DNA from: Chloroflexota bacterium
GTDB lineage: Bacteria; Chloroflexota; Dehalococcoidia; Dehalococcoidales; JACPPQ01
Length of the DNA: 39,606 nt
NCBI GenBank assembly: GCA_016190925.1
Contig: JACPPQ010000158.1
Coordinates: 1 to 39,606, forward strand
Direction of reading: 5' to 3'
Numbering within the stretch: position 1 is the stretch's first letter; each line of letters starts with the position of its first letter. A program made the translations under genes and the position numbers. Of this stretch, positions 1 to 7,931 are shown one piece after another. The notes under the pieces were generated by a model. That model ran no database searches. It was not told the origin of the DNA and saw nothing but the letters and a program-made list of their open reading frames with translations.

Positions 1-50
1 ATTGAAATTAAGCCATAAGCGCGTTTCGCGGGAGGCTTCACAATTCGAGG

Positions 51-100
51 CATTGACAGCCGTGCTATAATGAGACATTGACAGCCATGCTATAATATTG
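51..100 (+). promoter_or_regulatory. Tandem 25-bp repeat with two extended -10 boxes
   Basis: Two nearly identical 25-bp units lie at 51-75 and 76-100. Each holds TTGACA (53-58, 78-83) and TGCTATAAT (63-71, 88-96). The two hexamers inside one unit are only 7 bp apart, so they cannot serve as a normal -35/-10 pair. TGnTATAAT is however an extended -10 motif that can work without a -35. I infer two tandem start sites, or an operator repeat, for the TRAP transporter operon whose first gene starts at 217. Confidence 0.45.
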
Positions 101-216
101 ACTGGTATTCATCCGATACCCCAAAAGACCCCAATTGACTGGCAAAGGCAACAATATCCGCCTGTTTGCCGAAAAGTAAATCCAAAAATGGAAATTTTTT
201 GTACGGAGGAGAAAAA

Positions 217-1314
217 ATGAAAAAGGGTAGACTACTTATTCTATTGATACTGGCGGGACTTCTCTTGGCAATCGGAGCTTGTACCAGGACAGCAACCCCA
301 CCCGCCGCAAAACCGGCACCTGCCCCCAGCCCGACCACTGCCCCTAAACCAGCTGCGCCCGCTATAACCCTCAAGGTACAGACCTTTTTTAACGATGTCC
401 ATCCGGTTACAAAAGGCTACACCTTCTTTATCAACGAACTTGAGAAGAGGGCTGCCGGCAAAGTCAAGATAGACTACGTTCTTGGAGACCCATACGGAAA
501 GCACGCCAACGTGTTTGACCTGGTTTCCGGAGGAGTGGTTGACTTCGCGCATATTCTGCCGGGTTACACGCCGGGGCGACTGCCCTTGATGGAGTTCTCC
601 GGGACATTCCCGTTTGACTGGAAGAACGCCGAAGAAGTGTCTTACGTCCATTACAAGCTGGCTGCCAAGGGGTATTTCGACAAGGAACTTGGAGCTGCCA
701 ACTTCCAGTACCTGTTTGGCATGCAAGGCGCCCCTTACGATTTATTTTCACGAAGCCTTGTCAAGGTGCCCGCAGATTTGAAGGGTATGAAAATCAGAGG
801 TGCAGGCGGTGTGATGAGCAGGTGGGTGGAGGCGGAGGGCGCCATCGCGGTGAGCATGGCCTCCGCGGAACAGGTCGTTGCCCTGCAGAAAGGCGTGATT
901 GACGGCACCATGATTCAGGCCGCCAGCGTGGCTGCCATGAAGCTATACGAGGTCACGAAATTTCAGAACGTAATTCACCTTTCCACCTGGTACGGCCCCA
1001 TGGCAACGACCACCGCTACCTGGAACAAATTGCCGGCCGATGTTCAGAAAATCGTCAAGGACATAGCCCAGGCAGCTTCAGAGAACATAGGGCGCGTTTA
1101 CGATGAGCAAGGTGCTGTGGCAATGAAGGAATTCCCCAAGCTCGGCGTTCAGATTTACAATCCCACGGCGGACGATATGGCAAAATGGCTGGCACCAATT
1201 AAAGCCTTGCTTGATTCGGAAGTAGCCAAGCTCAAGGCCGCGGGGTATCCCATGGACAATTTCATGAAGGACTTTGAGCAGTTCCGTTCCGAATGGCGGG
1301 CCAGTCACAAGTAA
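217..1314 (+). CDS. dctP: TRAP transporter substrate-binding lipoprotein DctP
   Basis: This 365-residue extracytoplasmic solute-binding protein captures an organic anion outside the membrane and passes it to the DctQM permease. The N-terminus is a lipoprotein signal: basic MKKGR, a hydrophobic stretch, and a lipobox ending AIGAC with the lipidated Cys near residue 22. A Pro/Ala-rich linker of about 25 residues tethers the domain. The rest resembles the DctP family, with a segment near residues 195-215 (KGMKIRGAGG) of the type that positions the substrate carboxylate. The start at 217 is chosen over an in-frame ATG at 166 because GGAGGAG (205-211) sits just before it and the signal peptide begins there. 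dctQ and dctM follow, and the downstream UbiD decarboxylase suggests an aromatic or unsaturated acid as substrate, which is inference. Family assignment is firm; substrate is unknown. Confidence 0.93.
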   Translation: MKKGRLLILLILAGLLLAIGACTRTATPPAAKPAPAPSPTTAPKPAAPAITLKVQTFFNDVHPVTKGYTFFINELEKRAAGKVKIDYVLGDPYGKHANVFDLVSGGVVDFAHILPGYTPGRLPLMEFSGTFPFDWKNAEEVSYVHYKLAAKGYFDKELGAANFQYLFGMQGAPYDLFSRSLVKVPADLKGMKIRGAGGVMSRWVEAEGAIAVSMASAEQVVALQKGVIDGTMIQAASVAAMKLYEVTKFQNVIHLSTWYGPMATTTATWNKLPADVQKIVKDIAQAASENIGRVYDEQGAVAMKEFPKLGVQIYNPTADDMAKWLAPIKALLDSEVAKLKAAGYPMDNFMKDFEQFRSEWRASHK

Positions 1315-1340
1315 AAGGTTTTTGTTCATGAGTTAAAGAG

Positions 1341-1394
1341 CGGCTGCCCACTCACGCTTACCGGTTCACCACGAACCAGCCTCCGGGGCAGCCG
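1341..1394 (+). terminator. Hairpin between dctP and dctQ
   Basis: CGGCTGCCC (1341-1349) is the exact complement of GGGCAGCCG (1386-1394). An inner GGTTC/GAACC pair closes a smaller loop. No T-run follows, so it is more likely a partial terminator or mRNA-stabilising structure that keeps dctP transcript in excess over the permease genes, as is common in binding-protein operons. Confidence 0.55.
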
Positions 1395-1426
1395 TCTCAA
1401 GTTATTTTCGCAGTTAGAGGTGGGCA

Positions 1427-1915
1427 TTGGCAAAATTCAGAAGAGCGGAGGCCATTCTTTGCAACATATCAGGCATCTTCCTTTTCCTTCTGGCTGCGCT
1501 AGTAACATTTGACGTCATTGGCAGGCGCTTTGGGGTGCCGGTAAAAGGGACACCCGAAATTAGCAAGCTCCTCCTCGCCGTTACGGTTTGGGCTGGAGTG
1601 GCATTCGTTACGATGGTCCGCGGTCATATTGCAATCGACCTGTTTGTTTCACATATGTCCCCCCGCGCACAGAAACTGACGGATGTCATTGCCTGCCTTT
1701 TTGGGTTATTCGGTTTTTTCATTATTTTTTTGGGAAATACTCGAACCGCAATGGCCGCCTTCCGGTTCAACGAAGTAACAGACATTTTTCAACTTCCCAT
1801 CTACCCCCTCAGATTCATGATTCCCCTCGGAGCCGCCATAGTCCTCATCGAGCTAAGTATTCAGCTTGTTGAGAATCTTGCCTCACTGATAAGGGAGAAG
1901 GGACAAACAGCCTGA
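1427..1915 (+). CDS. dctQ: TRAP transporter small permease DctQ
   Basis: This 162-residue membrane protein is the small subunit of the TRAP permease and partners DctM. Four hydrophobic segments are visible (about residues 10-28, 45-65, 85-105 and 128-148), as expected for the DctQ family. The usual DctQ motif region with Arg/Gly near RGHIAID (residues 65-71) is present. The start is TTG, preceded by GAGGTG at 1417-1422; no better ATG is in frame upstream. The stop at 1913-1915 lies one base before the dctM start, so translation of the two permease genes is probably coupled. Confidence 0.9.
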   Translation: MAKFRRAEAILCNISGIFLFLLAALVTFDVIGRRFGVPVKGTPEISKLLLAVTVWAGVAFVTMVRGHIAIDLFVSHMSPRAQKLTDVIACLFGLFGFFIIFLGNTRTAMAAFRFNEVTDIFQLPIYPLRFMIPLGAAIVLIELSIQLVENLASLIREKGQTA

Positions 1916-1916
1916 C

Positions 1917-3218
1917 ATGGAAACTTACGTCTGGGGCATCGTGGGGTTCCTGGTCCTGTTTCTCATGTTGGCATTGAAAGTCCCTATCGCTTTCAGCTTT
2001 ATCGCCGTCGGCTTCGTCGGGCTTACCTTCATGAGGGGAGCAACCGCCGGGTTTCAGAACCTGGCAATCAACGCCTGGTACTTCAGCACAGATGAAAGCA
2101 TCGCAGCCATTCCCTTGTTCACGCTTATGGGATTATTTCTGTTTGAAGCCGGCATCACTCACGACCTGTTTGACACGGCGCACAAATGGATAGGAAGCCT
2201 GAGAGGTGGGCTGGCATTAGCCACCGTAGCCACCTGCACCGTTTTTGCCGCCACCAGCGGCTCCAGCCTGGCCGCCGTGGCAACCATCGGTGTCCTGGCC
2301 TACGGAGAGATGAAGAAATTCGGTTACGAAAAACAACTGTCCATGGGCACCATCCTTTCTGGAGGAACATTAGCTATCCTGATTCCTCCGAGCTCCACCA
2401 TGATAATCTACGGGATACTGGCTGACGAGTCCATAGGCAAGCTCTTTATCGGGGGCATTTTCCCCGGCCTGCTTCTGGCTGGCGGCCTGGCTTTCACCAT
2501 ATTTCTTCGTGTCAAAGCTCATCCCTGGATAGGGCCTGCCGGACCGAGCTTTAGCTGGAAGGAAAAGCTTTCCTCCTTGCGTAAGATACTCCCGGTACTG
2601 ATATTGATTGTTGTTATCCTGGGTGGGCTCTATGGAGGCCTGATGGTCCCCACTGAAGGCGGTGCCGTCGGAGCCTTTGCCGCCTTTCTCATCGCGGTAA
2701 CCGGCAAAAAACTGAGCAGGCAGGGCTTTTTCAAGGCTCTCAGAGAAACGCTGCACGTGTCCTTAATGATTTACGTAATCATCATCGGAGTAAATGCTTT
2801 CCAGACTTTCCTGGTAACCACGGGCCTTACGCCGCTGATTTCAAGGTCAGTGATGAACCTCGCAATCCCCGGGCTGGCAGTCGTGGCAATAATGCTGGCA
2901 ATCTATATACTGCTGGGGTGCATCATGGACATTGTCGGTATGCTGGCTATTACCGTGCCAATTTTCCATCCAATCATAGTGAGCCTGGGGTTCAACCCCA
3001 TCTGGTTTGGCATCCTTGTAGTCATCATGTCTGAATTGGGAATGATAACACCACCTGTAGGACTCAATTGCTTCGTCTTCAAGAACGTGGTTGGAGAAGA
3101 TGCGACTCTCCATGCCATATTTGCTTCGGCCATACCCTTTTATGTCGCGATACTCGTGATTGCGGCAATAGTGTTCTTCTTTCCGCAAATCGCCACCTTC
3201 CTCCCCGCACGAATGTAA
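1917..3218 (+). CDS. dctM: TRAP transporter large permease DctM
   Basis: This 433-residue protein forms the transport channel of the TRAP system and is driven by an ion gradient. It is hydrophobic throughout, with around twelve membrane segments. It carries family landmarks such as the AATSGSSLAAVATIG stretch (about residues 110-124), the Pro-rich re-entrant region IPPSSTMIIYG (about 158-168), and a second one, TPPVGLN, near residue 380. Length matches the family (420-440). It starts one base after dctQ stops. The next gene, a UbiD-type decarboxylase, starts 109 bp downstream on the same strand. Confidence 0.95.
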   Translation: METYVWGIVGFLVLFLMLALKVPIAFSFIAVGFVGLTFMRGATAGFQNLAINAWYFSTDESIAAIPLFTLMGLFLFEAGITHDLFDTAHKWIGSLRGGLALATVATCTVFAATSGSSLAAVATIGVLAYGEMKKFGYEKQLSMGTILSGGTLAILIPPSSTMIIYGILADESIGKLFIGGIFPGLLLAGGLAFTIFLRVKAHPWIGPAGPSFSWKEKLSSLRKILPVLILIVVILGGLYGGLMVPTEGGAVGAFAAFLIAVTGKKLSRQGFFKALRETLHVSLMIYVIIIGVNAFQTFLVTTGLTPLISRSVMNLAIPGLAVVAIMLAIYILLGCIMDIVGMLAITVPIFHPIIVSLGFNPIWFGILVVIMSELGMITPPVGLNCFVFKNVVGEDATLHAIFASAIPFYVAILVIAAIVFFFPQIATFLPARM

Positions 3219-3265
3219 CGGGGACCACAAGACGCAGCAACAACGCATTTATAAAGCAATTCCGC

Positions 3266-3280
3266 CCCGCCAGAGGCGGG
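3266..3280. repeat. Short GC hairpin between dctM and ubiD-like gene
   Basis: CCCGCC-AGA-GGCGGG forms a perfect 6-bp stem without a T-tract. A related CCGCCAGAGGCGG hairpin occurs near 20681-20693, so this is one of the dispersed intergenic palindromes of this genome rather than a clear terminator. Confidence 0.4.
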
Positions 3281-3326
3281 CAGGGCGTTTACTTACGTAA
3301 AGAAAAACCGATGGAGGTACTATTTA

Positions 3327-4751
3327 ATGCCGTACAAAGACTTGAGGGAGTTCATCAGCCGGCTGGAAAAAGAAGGGGAGCTTGTAAGGGTAAAAGAGGA
3401 GGTCAAACTGGAGCCTGACGTCGGTGCAATGGGCACGGCCATCCTCGACCTCAACGAGCACGGCGTAGAAGCCGCCGGCGCGCTTTGCGAGAACGTTTAC
3501 GGATGCGACCTGCCGCTCTCCATCGGCTTACAGTCTTCTTTCAGACGGACGGCGCTGGCTTACGGACTGCCCAAAACCGCCAGCTTCAAGGAGCTAAAGC
3601 AGGCATGGCTTAAAGGTTACGATAGGTATCCCATCAAGTCCCGCACCATAACCAAAAAGGATGCGCCCTGCAAAGAGAACATCATGCTGGGTGACAAAGT
3701 GAATATCTTCCGCTTCCCCATGCCCAGGATTAATTCCCAGGATGCAGCCCCCTATCTGCTCAAGATGCTTTGTATCACGAAGGACACCGAGTCAGATTGG
3801 GTGAACTTCGGGATGTACCGCATGCAGGTGCTGGACCGCAACCGGACATCGCTGATGACCTCGCACGTGTCTCACTGGGGCGAGCACTACATCAAACATC
3901 GCAAAATGGGTAAACCGATGCCTATGGCGGTTGTCCTGGGCTTTGACCCGATTCTGGGAATGGTCTCCGGGACCAAGGTCCCGGCCAACTGGGATGAGTA
4001 TGATTTCGCCGGCGCTTTACGGGGAGAGCCGGTTGAAATCGTCAAAGGTGAGACCGTGGACCTGCCGGTGCCCGCCACCGCCGAGATAGTGCTCGAGGGC
4101 GAAGTCTCGGTCGAAGCCGACGTCTTCGAGGGACCTTTCGGGGAATGGCATGGCGGTTATTCAGGAATGCTGGTGATGCCCACCTTCCATATAAAATGCA
4201 TCACTTACCGGAACAACGCCATTTTTGATACCGTCACACTCGCCAGGGGACTGGGCGATAATGGTTTCATGACTTTGCCCAGCAAGATTGTATCCATGGA
4301 GCAAGAATTAAAGCATATTCTGCCTAATATGACGGAAGTGGCTTACCTCAGCCCCATAATCTATAACTGCGTGGTGCAGGGGAAGTGGGGCAACAGGACC
4401 GAGCCGCGTAGAGCTATGAATGCCGTCTGGGCATCGCAGGCCGCCCAGGGCATCGCCAAAATAGTTATCGTGGTGGATGAGGATGTCGACCCCTGGGACT
4501 CTAACGAGGTGATGTGGGCCATAGCCACCAGGTGCCAGGCGGACAAAGACATTGTCATGATACCCGGGATACACGCCCGGCTCGACCCCTCGGCAGAGAC
4601 CGACGGCACCAGCTGTTTCCTGGGAATCGACGCCACCAAATCGAGGGAACCGTTCCCGCGTCATGCCGTAGCCCACTGGATAGAGCCTAGAAAAGAGGCG
4701 GAGGTTTGGAAGGAAAAGGTTCTGGCGCTGATGAAAGGAGGTAAAAAGTAA
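3327..4751 (+). CDS. UbiD-family prenylated-FMN decarboxylase
   Basis: This 474-residue protein belongs to the UbiD family, which uses prenylated FMN to remove or add a carboxyl group on aromatic or alpha,beta-unsaturated acids. Seen in the sequence: a UbiD-type N-terminus (YKDLREFISRLEKEGEL), the glutamate-rich active-site stretch EGPFGEWHGGYSG around residues 267-279, and a C-terminal GIDATKS segment near 435. Start: GGAGGT (3312-3317) precedes the ATG. The next gene overlaps it by one base and encodes a VdcD/BsdD-like subunit D. That partner is typical of phenolic-acid (vanillate, 4-hydroxybenzoate) non-oxidative decarboxylases rather than ubiquinone synthesis. No ubiX-like prenyltransferase gene is seen in the window. 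The direction (decarboxylation or carboxylation) and substrate cannot be read from sequence. Confidence 0.9.
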   Translation: MPYKDLREFISRLEKEGELVRVKEEVKLEPDVGAMGTAILDLNEHGVEAAGALCENVYGCDLPLSIGLQSSFRRTALAYGLPKTASFKELKQAWLKGYDRYPIKSRTITKKDAPCKENIMLGDKVNIFRFPMPRINSQDAAPYLLKMLCITKDTESDWVNFGMYRMQVLDRNRTSLMTSHVSHWGEHYIKHRKMGKPMPMAVVLGFDPILGMVSGTKVPANWDEYDFAGALRGEPVEIVKGETVDLPVPATAEIVLEGEVSVEADVFEGPFGEWHGGYSGMLVMPTFHIKCITYRNNAIFDTVTLARGLGDNGFMTLPSKIVSMEQELKHILPNMTEVAYLSPIIYNCVVQGKWGNRTEPRRAMNAVWASQAAQGIAKIVIVVDEDVDPWDSNEVMWAIATRCQADKDIVMIPGIHARLDPSAETDGTSCFLGIDATKSREPFPRHAVAHWIEPRKEAEVWKEKVLALMKGGKK

Positions 4752-4942
4752 TGGCGCTTCCGGCTTGTCCGCGCTGTGATTCCAAAAAGACCCGCAAACT
4801 GGCGGATTCCCCGGTCAAAGGTAAATGGGAAATATACGGGTGCGATGAGTGCAATTATGTGTGGCGTTCCACGGAAGACCTGGGGGGTATAGATAAAAGG
4901 GTGGAGTATTTGAAACAGAAGGCCGTAAGGGTCTGGGACTAG
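4751..4942 (+). CDS. Small zinc-ribbon subunit D of hydroxyarylate decarboxylase
   Basis: This 63-residue protein has two CxxC pairs: Cys6/Cys9 (CPRCDSKK) and Cys31/Cys34 (CDECNYVWRS). The pattern CPRCDSKK, then SPVKGKWEIYGC, then WRS is the signature of the VdcD/BsdD subunit D that accompanies UbiD-type phenolic-acid decarboxylases. In those systems the small subunit is needed for full activity; its exact role is unclear. The ATG overlaps the stop of the decarboxylase (TAATG), so the two are translationally coupled, which supports a shared complex. Confidence 0.85.
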   Translation: MALPACPRCDSKKTRKLADSPVKGKWEIYGCDECNYVWRSTEDLGGIDKRVEYLKQKAVRVWD

Positions 4943-4965
4943 CGAGTAATTCAGGAGGTGAAAAA

Positions 4966-5307
4966 ATGCCGGCAAACCGCGTCATATTGATAAACGCGAC
5001 CTCGTGCACTCCCGAAGTGGAGGAAAAGTGGAACAAGTGGTACAATGAAACGCACATCCCGATGATACTCAAATTCAAGGGTGTCAAAAAGGCAACACGC
5101 TACAAGATTGTGGGTGATAATCCGGAGGGTAAGTACCCCACATACCTGGCAATCTACGAGTTTGATAGTCAAAAAGATGTGCAAGATTATGAAGCCAGCC
5201 CGGAACACGCGGCGGCACATAAAGATTTTGTGGAAAGCTGGAAGGATAAAGGCCACCAGCGAAAGTGGCGGGTCTACTACGAAGTCATCAAAACATGGGA
5301 AAAGTAA
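4966..5307 (+). CDS. EthD-like dimeric alpha/beta-barrel protein, copy 1
   Basis: This is a 113-residue soluble protein with no signal peptide. The order is a beta strand (RVILINATS), then KWNKWYNETHIPMIL, then a second strand and helix. This fits the ferredoxin-like dimeric alpha/beta-barrel fold of EthD and related small monooxygenase-like proteins, where a conserved Tyr/His pair lines the pocket. A paralog follows at 5377 and shares WHKWY/WNKWY, HIPMIL and PTYLA.YEF. RBS: AGGAGGTG at 4953-4960. It lies 23 bp after the subunit D gene in the same operon, so it probably acts on the substrate or product of the decarboxylase. Function is not known; the fold call is from motif pattern only. Confidence 0.75.
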   Translation: MPANRVILINATSCTPEVEEKWNKWYNETHIPMILKFKGVKKATRYKIVGDNPEGKYPTYLAIYEFDSQKDVQDYEASPEHAAAHKDFVESWKDKGHQRKWRVYYEVIKTWEK

Positions 5308-5376
5308 CCATCCAATGGATAAATTCAGGGGCAAGAGCGCCTGATGGCGCTTAAAAATTTTAGCGGAGGAAATACG

Positions 5377-5727
5377 ATGCCAAAAAGTGAGAATGAAGGC
5401 GCCATAATGATTGTAGGCACAGAGGGTGCCATTGGCAAGGAAAAGGAATGGCACAAGTGGTACGACGAAAAGCACATACCAATGATTTTGACTTTCCCCG
5501 GGTGCAAAAGGGTCAAACGGTACAAAAAGACCGTAGATAACGGCAAGACCAGCTACCCGACCTACCTTGCGGTGTACGAGTTCGAAAGCGCAAAAGCCGC
5601 TGAAGCCTACTTCAAGAGCAAGCTGCGTGAAGAGGTGGTGGCAGACAGCGCCAGCACCTGGGGACAGGGTGGCACCAGGCAATCATGGTGGGCCCAATAC
5701 GAATGCTTTAAGACCTTCGAAAAATAG
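5377..5727 (+). CDS. EthD-like dimeric alpha/beta-barrel protein, copy 2
   Basis: This is a 116-residue paralog of the preceding gene. Conserved positions include EWHKWYDEKHIPMIL (about residues 24-38), a Gly-Cys-Lys-Arg turn, RYKKT, SYPTYLAVYEFES and the C-terminal aromatic CFKTFEK. The start at 5377 follows GCGGAGGA (5363-5370); an in-frame ATG at 5344 has no ribosome-binding site and is less likely. Two adjacent copies may form a heterodimer, the usual unit of this fold. It is the last gene of the transporter/decarboxylase operon and is followed by a strong hairpin. Confidence 0.75.
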   Translation: MPKSENEGAIMIVGTEGAIGKEKEWHKWYDEKHIPMILTFPGCKRVKRYKKTVDNGKTSYPTYLAVYEFESAKAAEAYFKSKLREEVVADSASTWGQGGTRQSWWAQYECFKTFEK

Positions 5728-5811
5728 CTCGCGGCACCGAAGCATTCCAAACATTTACCCTGATAAGACCAGAGAAACCAGGATAAGATGCAAGTGCGAA
5801 TATAGCAGACG

Positions 5812-5861
5812 AGCTCACCTTCCCGAACCCCTCTCGCAGGGGCGAATCGGGAAGGTGAGCT
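5812..5861. terminator. Strong bidirectional terminator hairpin
   Basis: A perfect 15-bp stem pairs 5812-5826 (AGCTCACCTTCCCGA) with 5847-5861, with an inner CCCCT/AGGGG stem in the loop. It lies between the plus-strand decarboxylase operon and the minus-strand chrA stop at 5863, where two convergent operons end. A short TTT follows on the plus strand. Confidence 0.75.
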
Positions 5862-5862
5862 T

Positions 5863-7047
5863 TCATCCTGCTATTACCTTATATACCATCCCCAGCGCTC
5901 CTCCACCCAAAACCAGCCACACCGAGTTTACCTTGAATCGGAATACCAGGAACAGCGCGCCAAGTGTCAGTAAAACGGTGAAGACGTCCACCAGAACCAC
6001 GCGTCCAAGCTGTATGGTAACTGCTGCCATTAGCCCCAGGGCGGCGGCATTAACCCCGTCCAGAAAGTAACCAGCTGCACAGGACTTGCGCATGGCGGGC
6101 AAAAACCGGCTCAACAAGCCCACCAGAATAAAAGACGGCAGGAATATGCCCAGCGCAGCCAGCAAGGCTGAGGGCCAGCCTCCTAACAGATAGCCAATGA
6201 AGGCCGCGCTGTTGAATACCGGTCCGGGGGTAATCTGTCCCGCAACAGCGATAGCATCGATTACCTGGGCATCGGTAAGCCAGCCCAGTCCAGCTACGAA
6301 ATTAGACCTCAGGAAAGCCAGCAGGACATAACCTGTGCCGAATAAAGTAGCGCCAATCTTGAGAAAGGTCAGAAACAGGGTAGCCTGGTTAAAGATTACG
6401 GCACCGGTGGCAAGTCCGGTCAAGTGAATTTTCAATAGCAAGGCAGGAGCAACTAGCAAGGCTGCCGTCCTTTGTCTCAAAAACCGCCATCCGCTCTGCA
6501 CCAGCAAAACCAGCGTAGCTCCTCCCAAAAGAAGCAATATTTCATCGACACCGAAAAGATATAGAACTAATATTCCCAGCCCAACAATAATCGACAGTGG
6601 CTTTCTGATTCCTGTTCTGGCCAGAGACCAGACTGCCCGGATGATGATGGCAATCACAGCCGGTTTAACCCCGTAAAGGGCCCAGCTTACCTCCGGCAAC
6701 GAACCGTATGTGACGTAAGCCCAGGCGACCACCATAACAGCGGCCGTGCCCGGAAGGATAAAAAGCACGCCTGCCGCAATAAGGCCCGGCCATCCGGCAC
6801 GAATTAACCCGATGTGACTGGCTGTCTCGGTGGCATTGGGGCCCGGGAGGAGCATGGTGGCGCTCATCAGGTCCAGGAATCTCTGGTCGTCTATCCATTT
6901 GCGGCGGACCACTACCTCATGATGCATTAGTCCTATATATGCCGCGGGACCGCCAAAGCTGGTAGCGCCCAACCTCAGAAAAAGTAATGCCACTTCTTTC
7001 AGGCGTTTGGATGCGGTGGCCTCTGCTACTATGGGTTGTTTACTCAT
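5863..7047 (-). CDS. chrA: Chromate transporter ChrA, two-domain form
   Basis: This 394-residue membrane protein of the CHR family exports chromate or related oxyanions. Both halves carry the CHR signature: FLRLGATSFGGPAAYIGLM with LPGPNATETASHIG in the N-terminal half (about residues 23-80), and FLKIGATLFGTGYVLLAFL with ITPGPVFNSAAFIGYL in the C-terminal half (about 230-290). The length fits the long, duplicated form. The ATG overlaps the stop of the upstream nuclease gene by four bases (ATGA), so it is translated as part of the minus-strand arsenic operon. Chromate specificity is inferred from the family; some homologs act on sulfate-like anions. Confidence 0.93.
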   Translation of the reverse strand: MSKQPIVAEATASKRLKEVALLFLRLGATSFGGPAAYIGLMHHEVVVRRKWIDDQRFLDLMSATMLLPGPNATETASHIGLIRAGWPGLIAAGVLFILPGTAAVMVVAWAYVTYGSLPEVSWALYGVKPAVIAIIIRAVWSLARTGIRKPLSIIVGLGILVLYLFGVDEILLLLGGATLVLLVQSGWRFLRQRTAALLVAPALLLKIHLTGLATGAVIFNQATLFLTFLKIGATLFGTGYVLLAFLRSNFVAGLGWLTDAQVIDAIAVAGQITPGPVFNSAAFIGYLLGGWPSALLAALGIFLPSFILVGLLSRFLPAMRKSCAAGYFLDGVNAAALGLMAAVTIQLGRVVLVDVFTVLLTLGALFLVFRFKVNSVWLVLGGGALGMVYKVIAG

Positions 7048-7781
7048 GGATTGCCTCCAGCCCGTTTACTCCTGAGAGGGCTTGAAACTGCGGTGTTGCC
7101 GGAATGCCGCGCGATAGCGGAGAAGTAGTGCTGCGTCCATTGATTGGCTACCTTGCGGTTAGCGCAGAACACTATGCGAAGCTTCGGGTGAAGCGCGTAA
7201 AGCTCACCGATGGCCTGAGCGCAAAAGGAAGGAGTATAATACTTCACCTTCTTCGGGTTCAGAAAATCGGAGTAGGGAGCCTCTATCACCAGGGCATGAT
7301 ATTGATAAGTGGCAAGCTCGGCAAGGCGCTGGTGAAGCACTGGCATGACCCCGAAATCGGCCATGAGGTTATCAAAAGTCTTCCGCTCGACCACCGCCAG
7401 GATTTTGCTGTCGCTGTTGAGCAGAGCGTAGTCGCCGGTTGGGAGCCGGCCACGCACGGTCTTCGCACCCGCAAAATGCCAGGGGTAACGCTCGTCACTG
7501 GCGATGCGAATCGTGAGTTCATCCACTGAGGCAGGAGCAACGAGCTTGATTGCCGGACGGTGCTGCGCCATGGACGTCTGTGTCAACCAGAAGATTTGCT
7601 CATACTTCTCGCCTGGCCTGCTCTTGTAGGACCTGGTCAGAAAGAGAAAATCGCACCGCTTGTAGCGTTTTCTATCCAGCACCACGGATAGGCGCTTTCC
7701 ACGCTCGTTGAAAGCGATTATGTCGACCCGTTCTAGCTCTTCCAACACCTCGCCGGGGACCGGAGTCTCTTCTTCCCGCAA
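7044..7781 (-). CDS. ERCC4/XPF-type nuclease-domain protein (downstream of amber codon)
   Basis: This 245-residue frame contains an ERCC4 nuclease domain. GDYALL at about residues 116-121 is followed by AVVERKTFDNLMAD, matching the GDXnERKx3D catalytic motif of XPF/MUS81-type structure-specific nucleases. The C-terminal part (QAIGELYALHPKLRIVFCANRKVANQW) fits the rest of the fold. The only start codon in this frame after the upstream stop is TTG at 7781, without a clear ribosome-binding site. Coding-like sequence continues in frame upstream to an ATG at 7922, interrupted by a TAG at 7818-7820. The gene may thus be a recently inactivated 292-residue protein or one made from an internal start. 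It overlaps chrA by four bases and follows acr3. A link to arsenic or chromate DNA damage repair is only inference. Confidence 0.75.
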   Translation of the reverse strand: MREEETPVPGEVLEELERVDIIAFNERGKRLSVVLDRKRYKRCDFLFLTRSYKSRPGEKYEQIFWLTQTSMAQHRPAIKLVAPASVDELTIRIASDERYPWHFAGAKTVRGRLPTGDYALLNSDSKILAVVERKTFDNLMADFGVMPVLHQRLAELATYQYHALVIEAPYSDFLNPKKVKYYTPSFCAQAIGELYALHPKLRIVFCANRKVANQWTQHYFSAIARHSGNTAVSSPLRSKRAGGNP

Positions 7782-7922
7782 GCAAAAGATGTTCTTTCCC
7801 GCCGCCGGCCAGTGGTCCTACGTGCGGAAGATAAGCCAGGGCCTGCCCCCCCTCAGAATCTGAAGACGGTAGGGAAAGCGCTCGTTGTCACATCGCTCAA
7901 GAACCCAGGTTCCCTGTGCCAT
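7782..7922 (-). pseudogene. 5' part of the ERCC4 nuclease gene with in-frame TAG
   Basis: Reading from an ATG at 7922, the frame of the nuclease gene gives MAQGTWVLERCDNERFPYR, continues protein-like to ...WLIFRT, hits TAG at codon 35 (7818-7820), then goes on DHWPAAGKNIFCLREEE into the annotated gene. The ATG lies 9 bp after the acr3 stop. The distance to the gene's end is an exact multiple of three, 293 codons including the TAG. The simplest reading is a CAG-to-TAG nonsense change. Sequencing error or amber suppression cannot be excluded from the window. Confidence 0.6.
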
Positions 7923-7931
7923 CGAGATGCA

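Noticed and set aside
53-71. TTGACA and TATAAT in one 25-bp unit as a normal sigma-70 promoter
   Set aside because: The 7-bp spacing is far from 16-18; only the extended -10 reading is kept.
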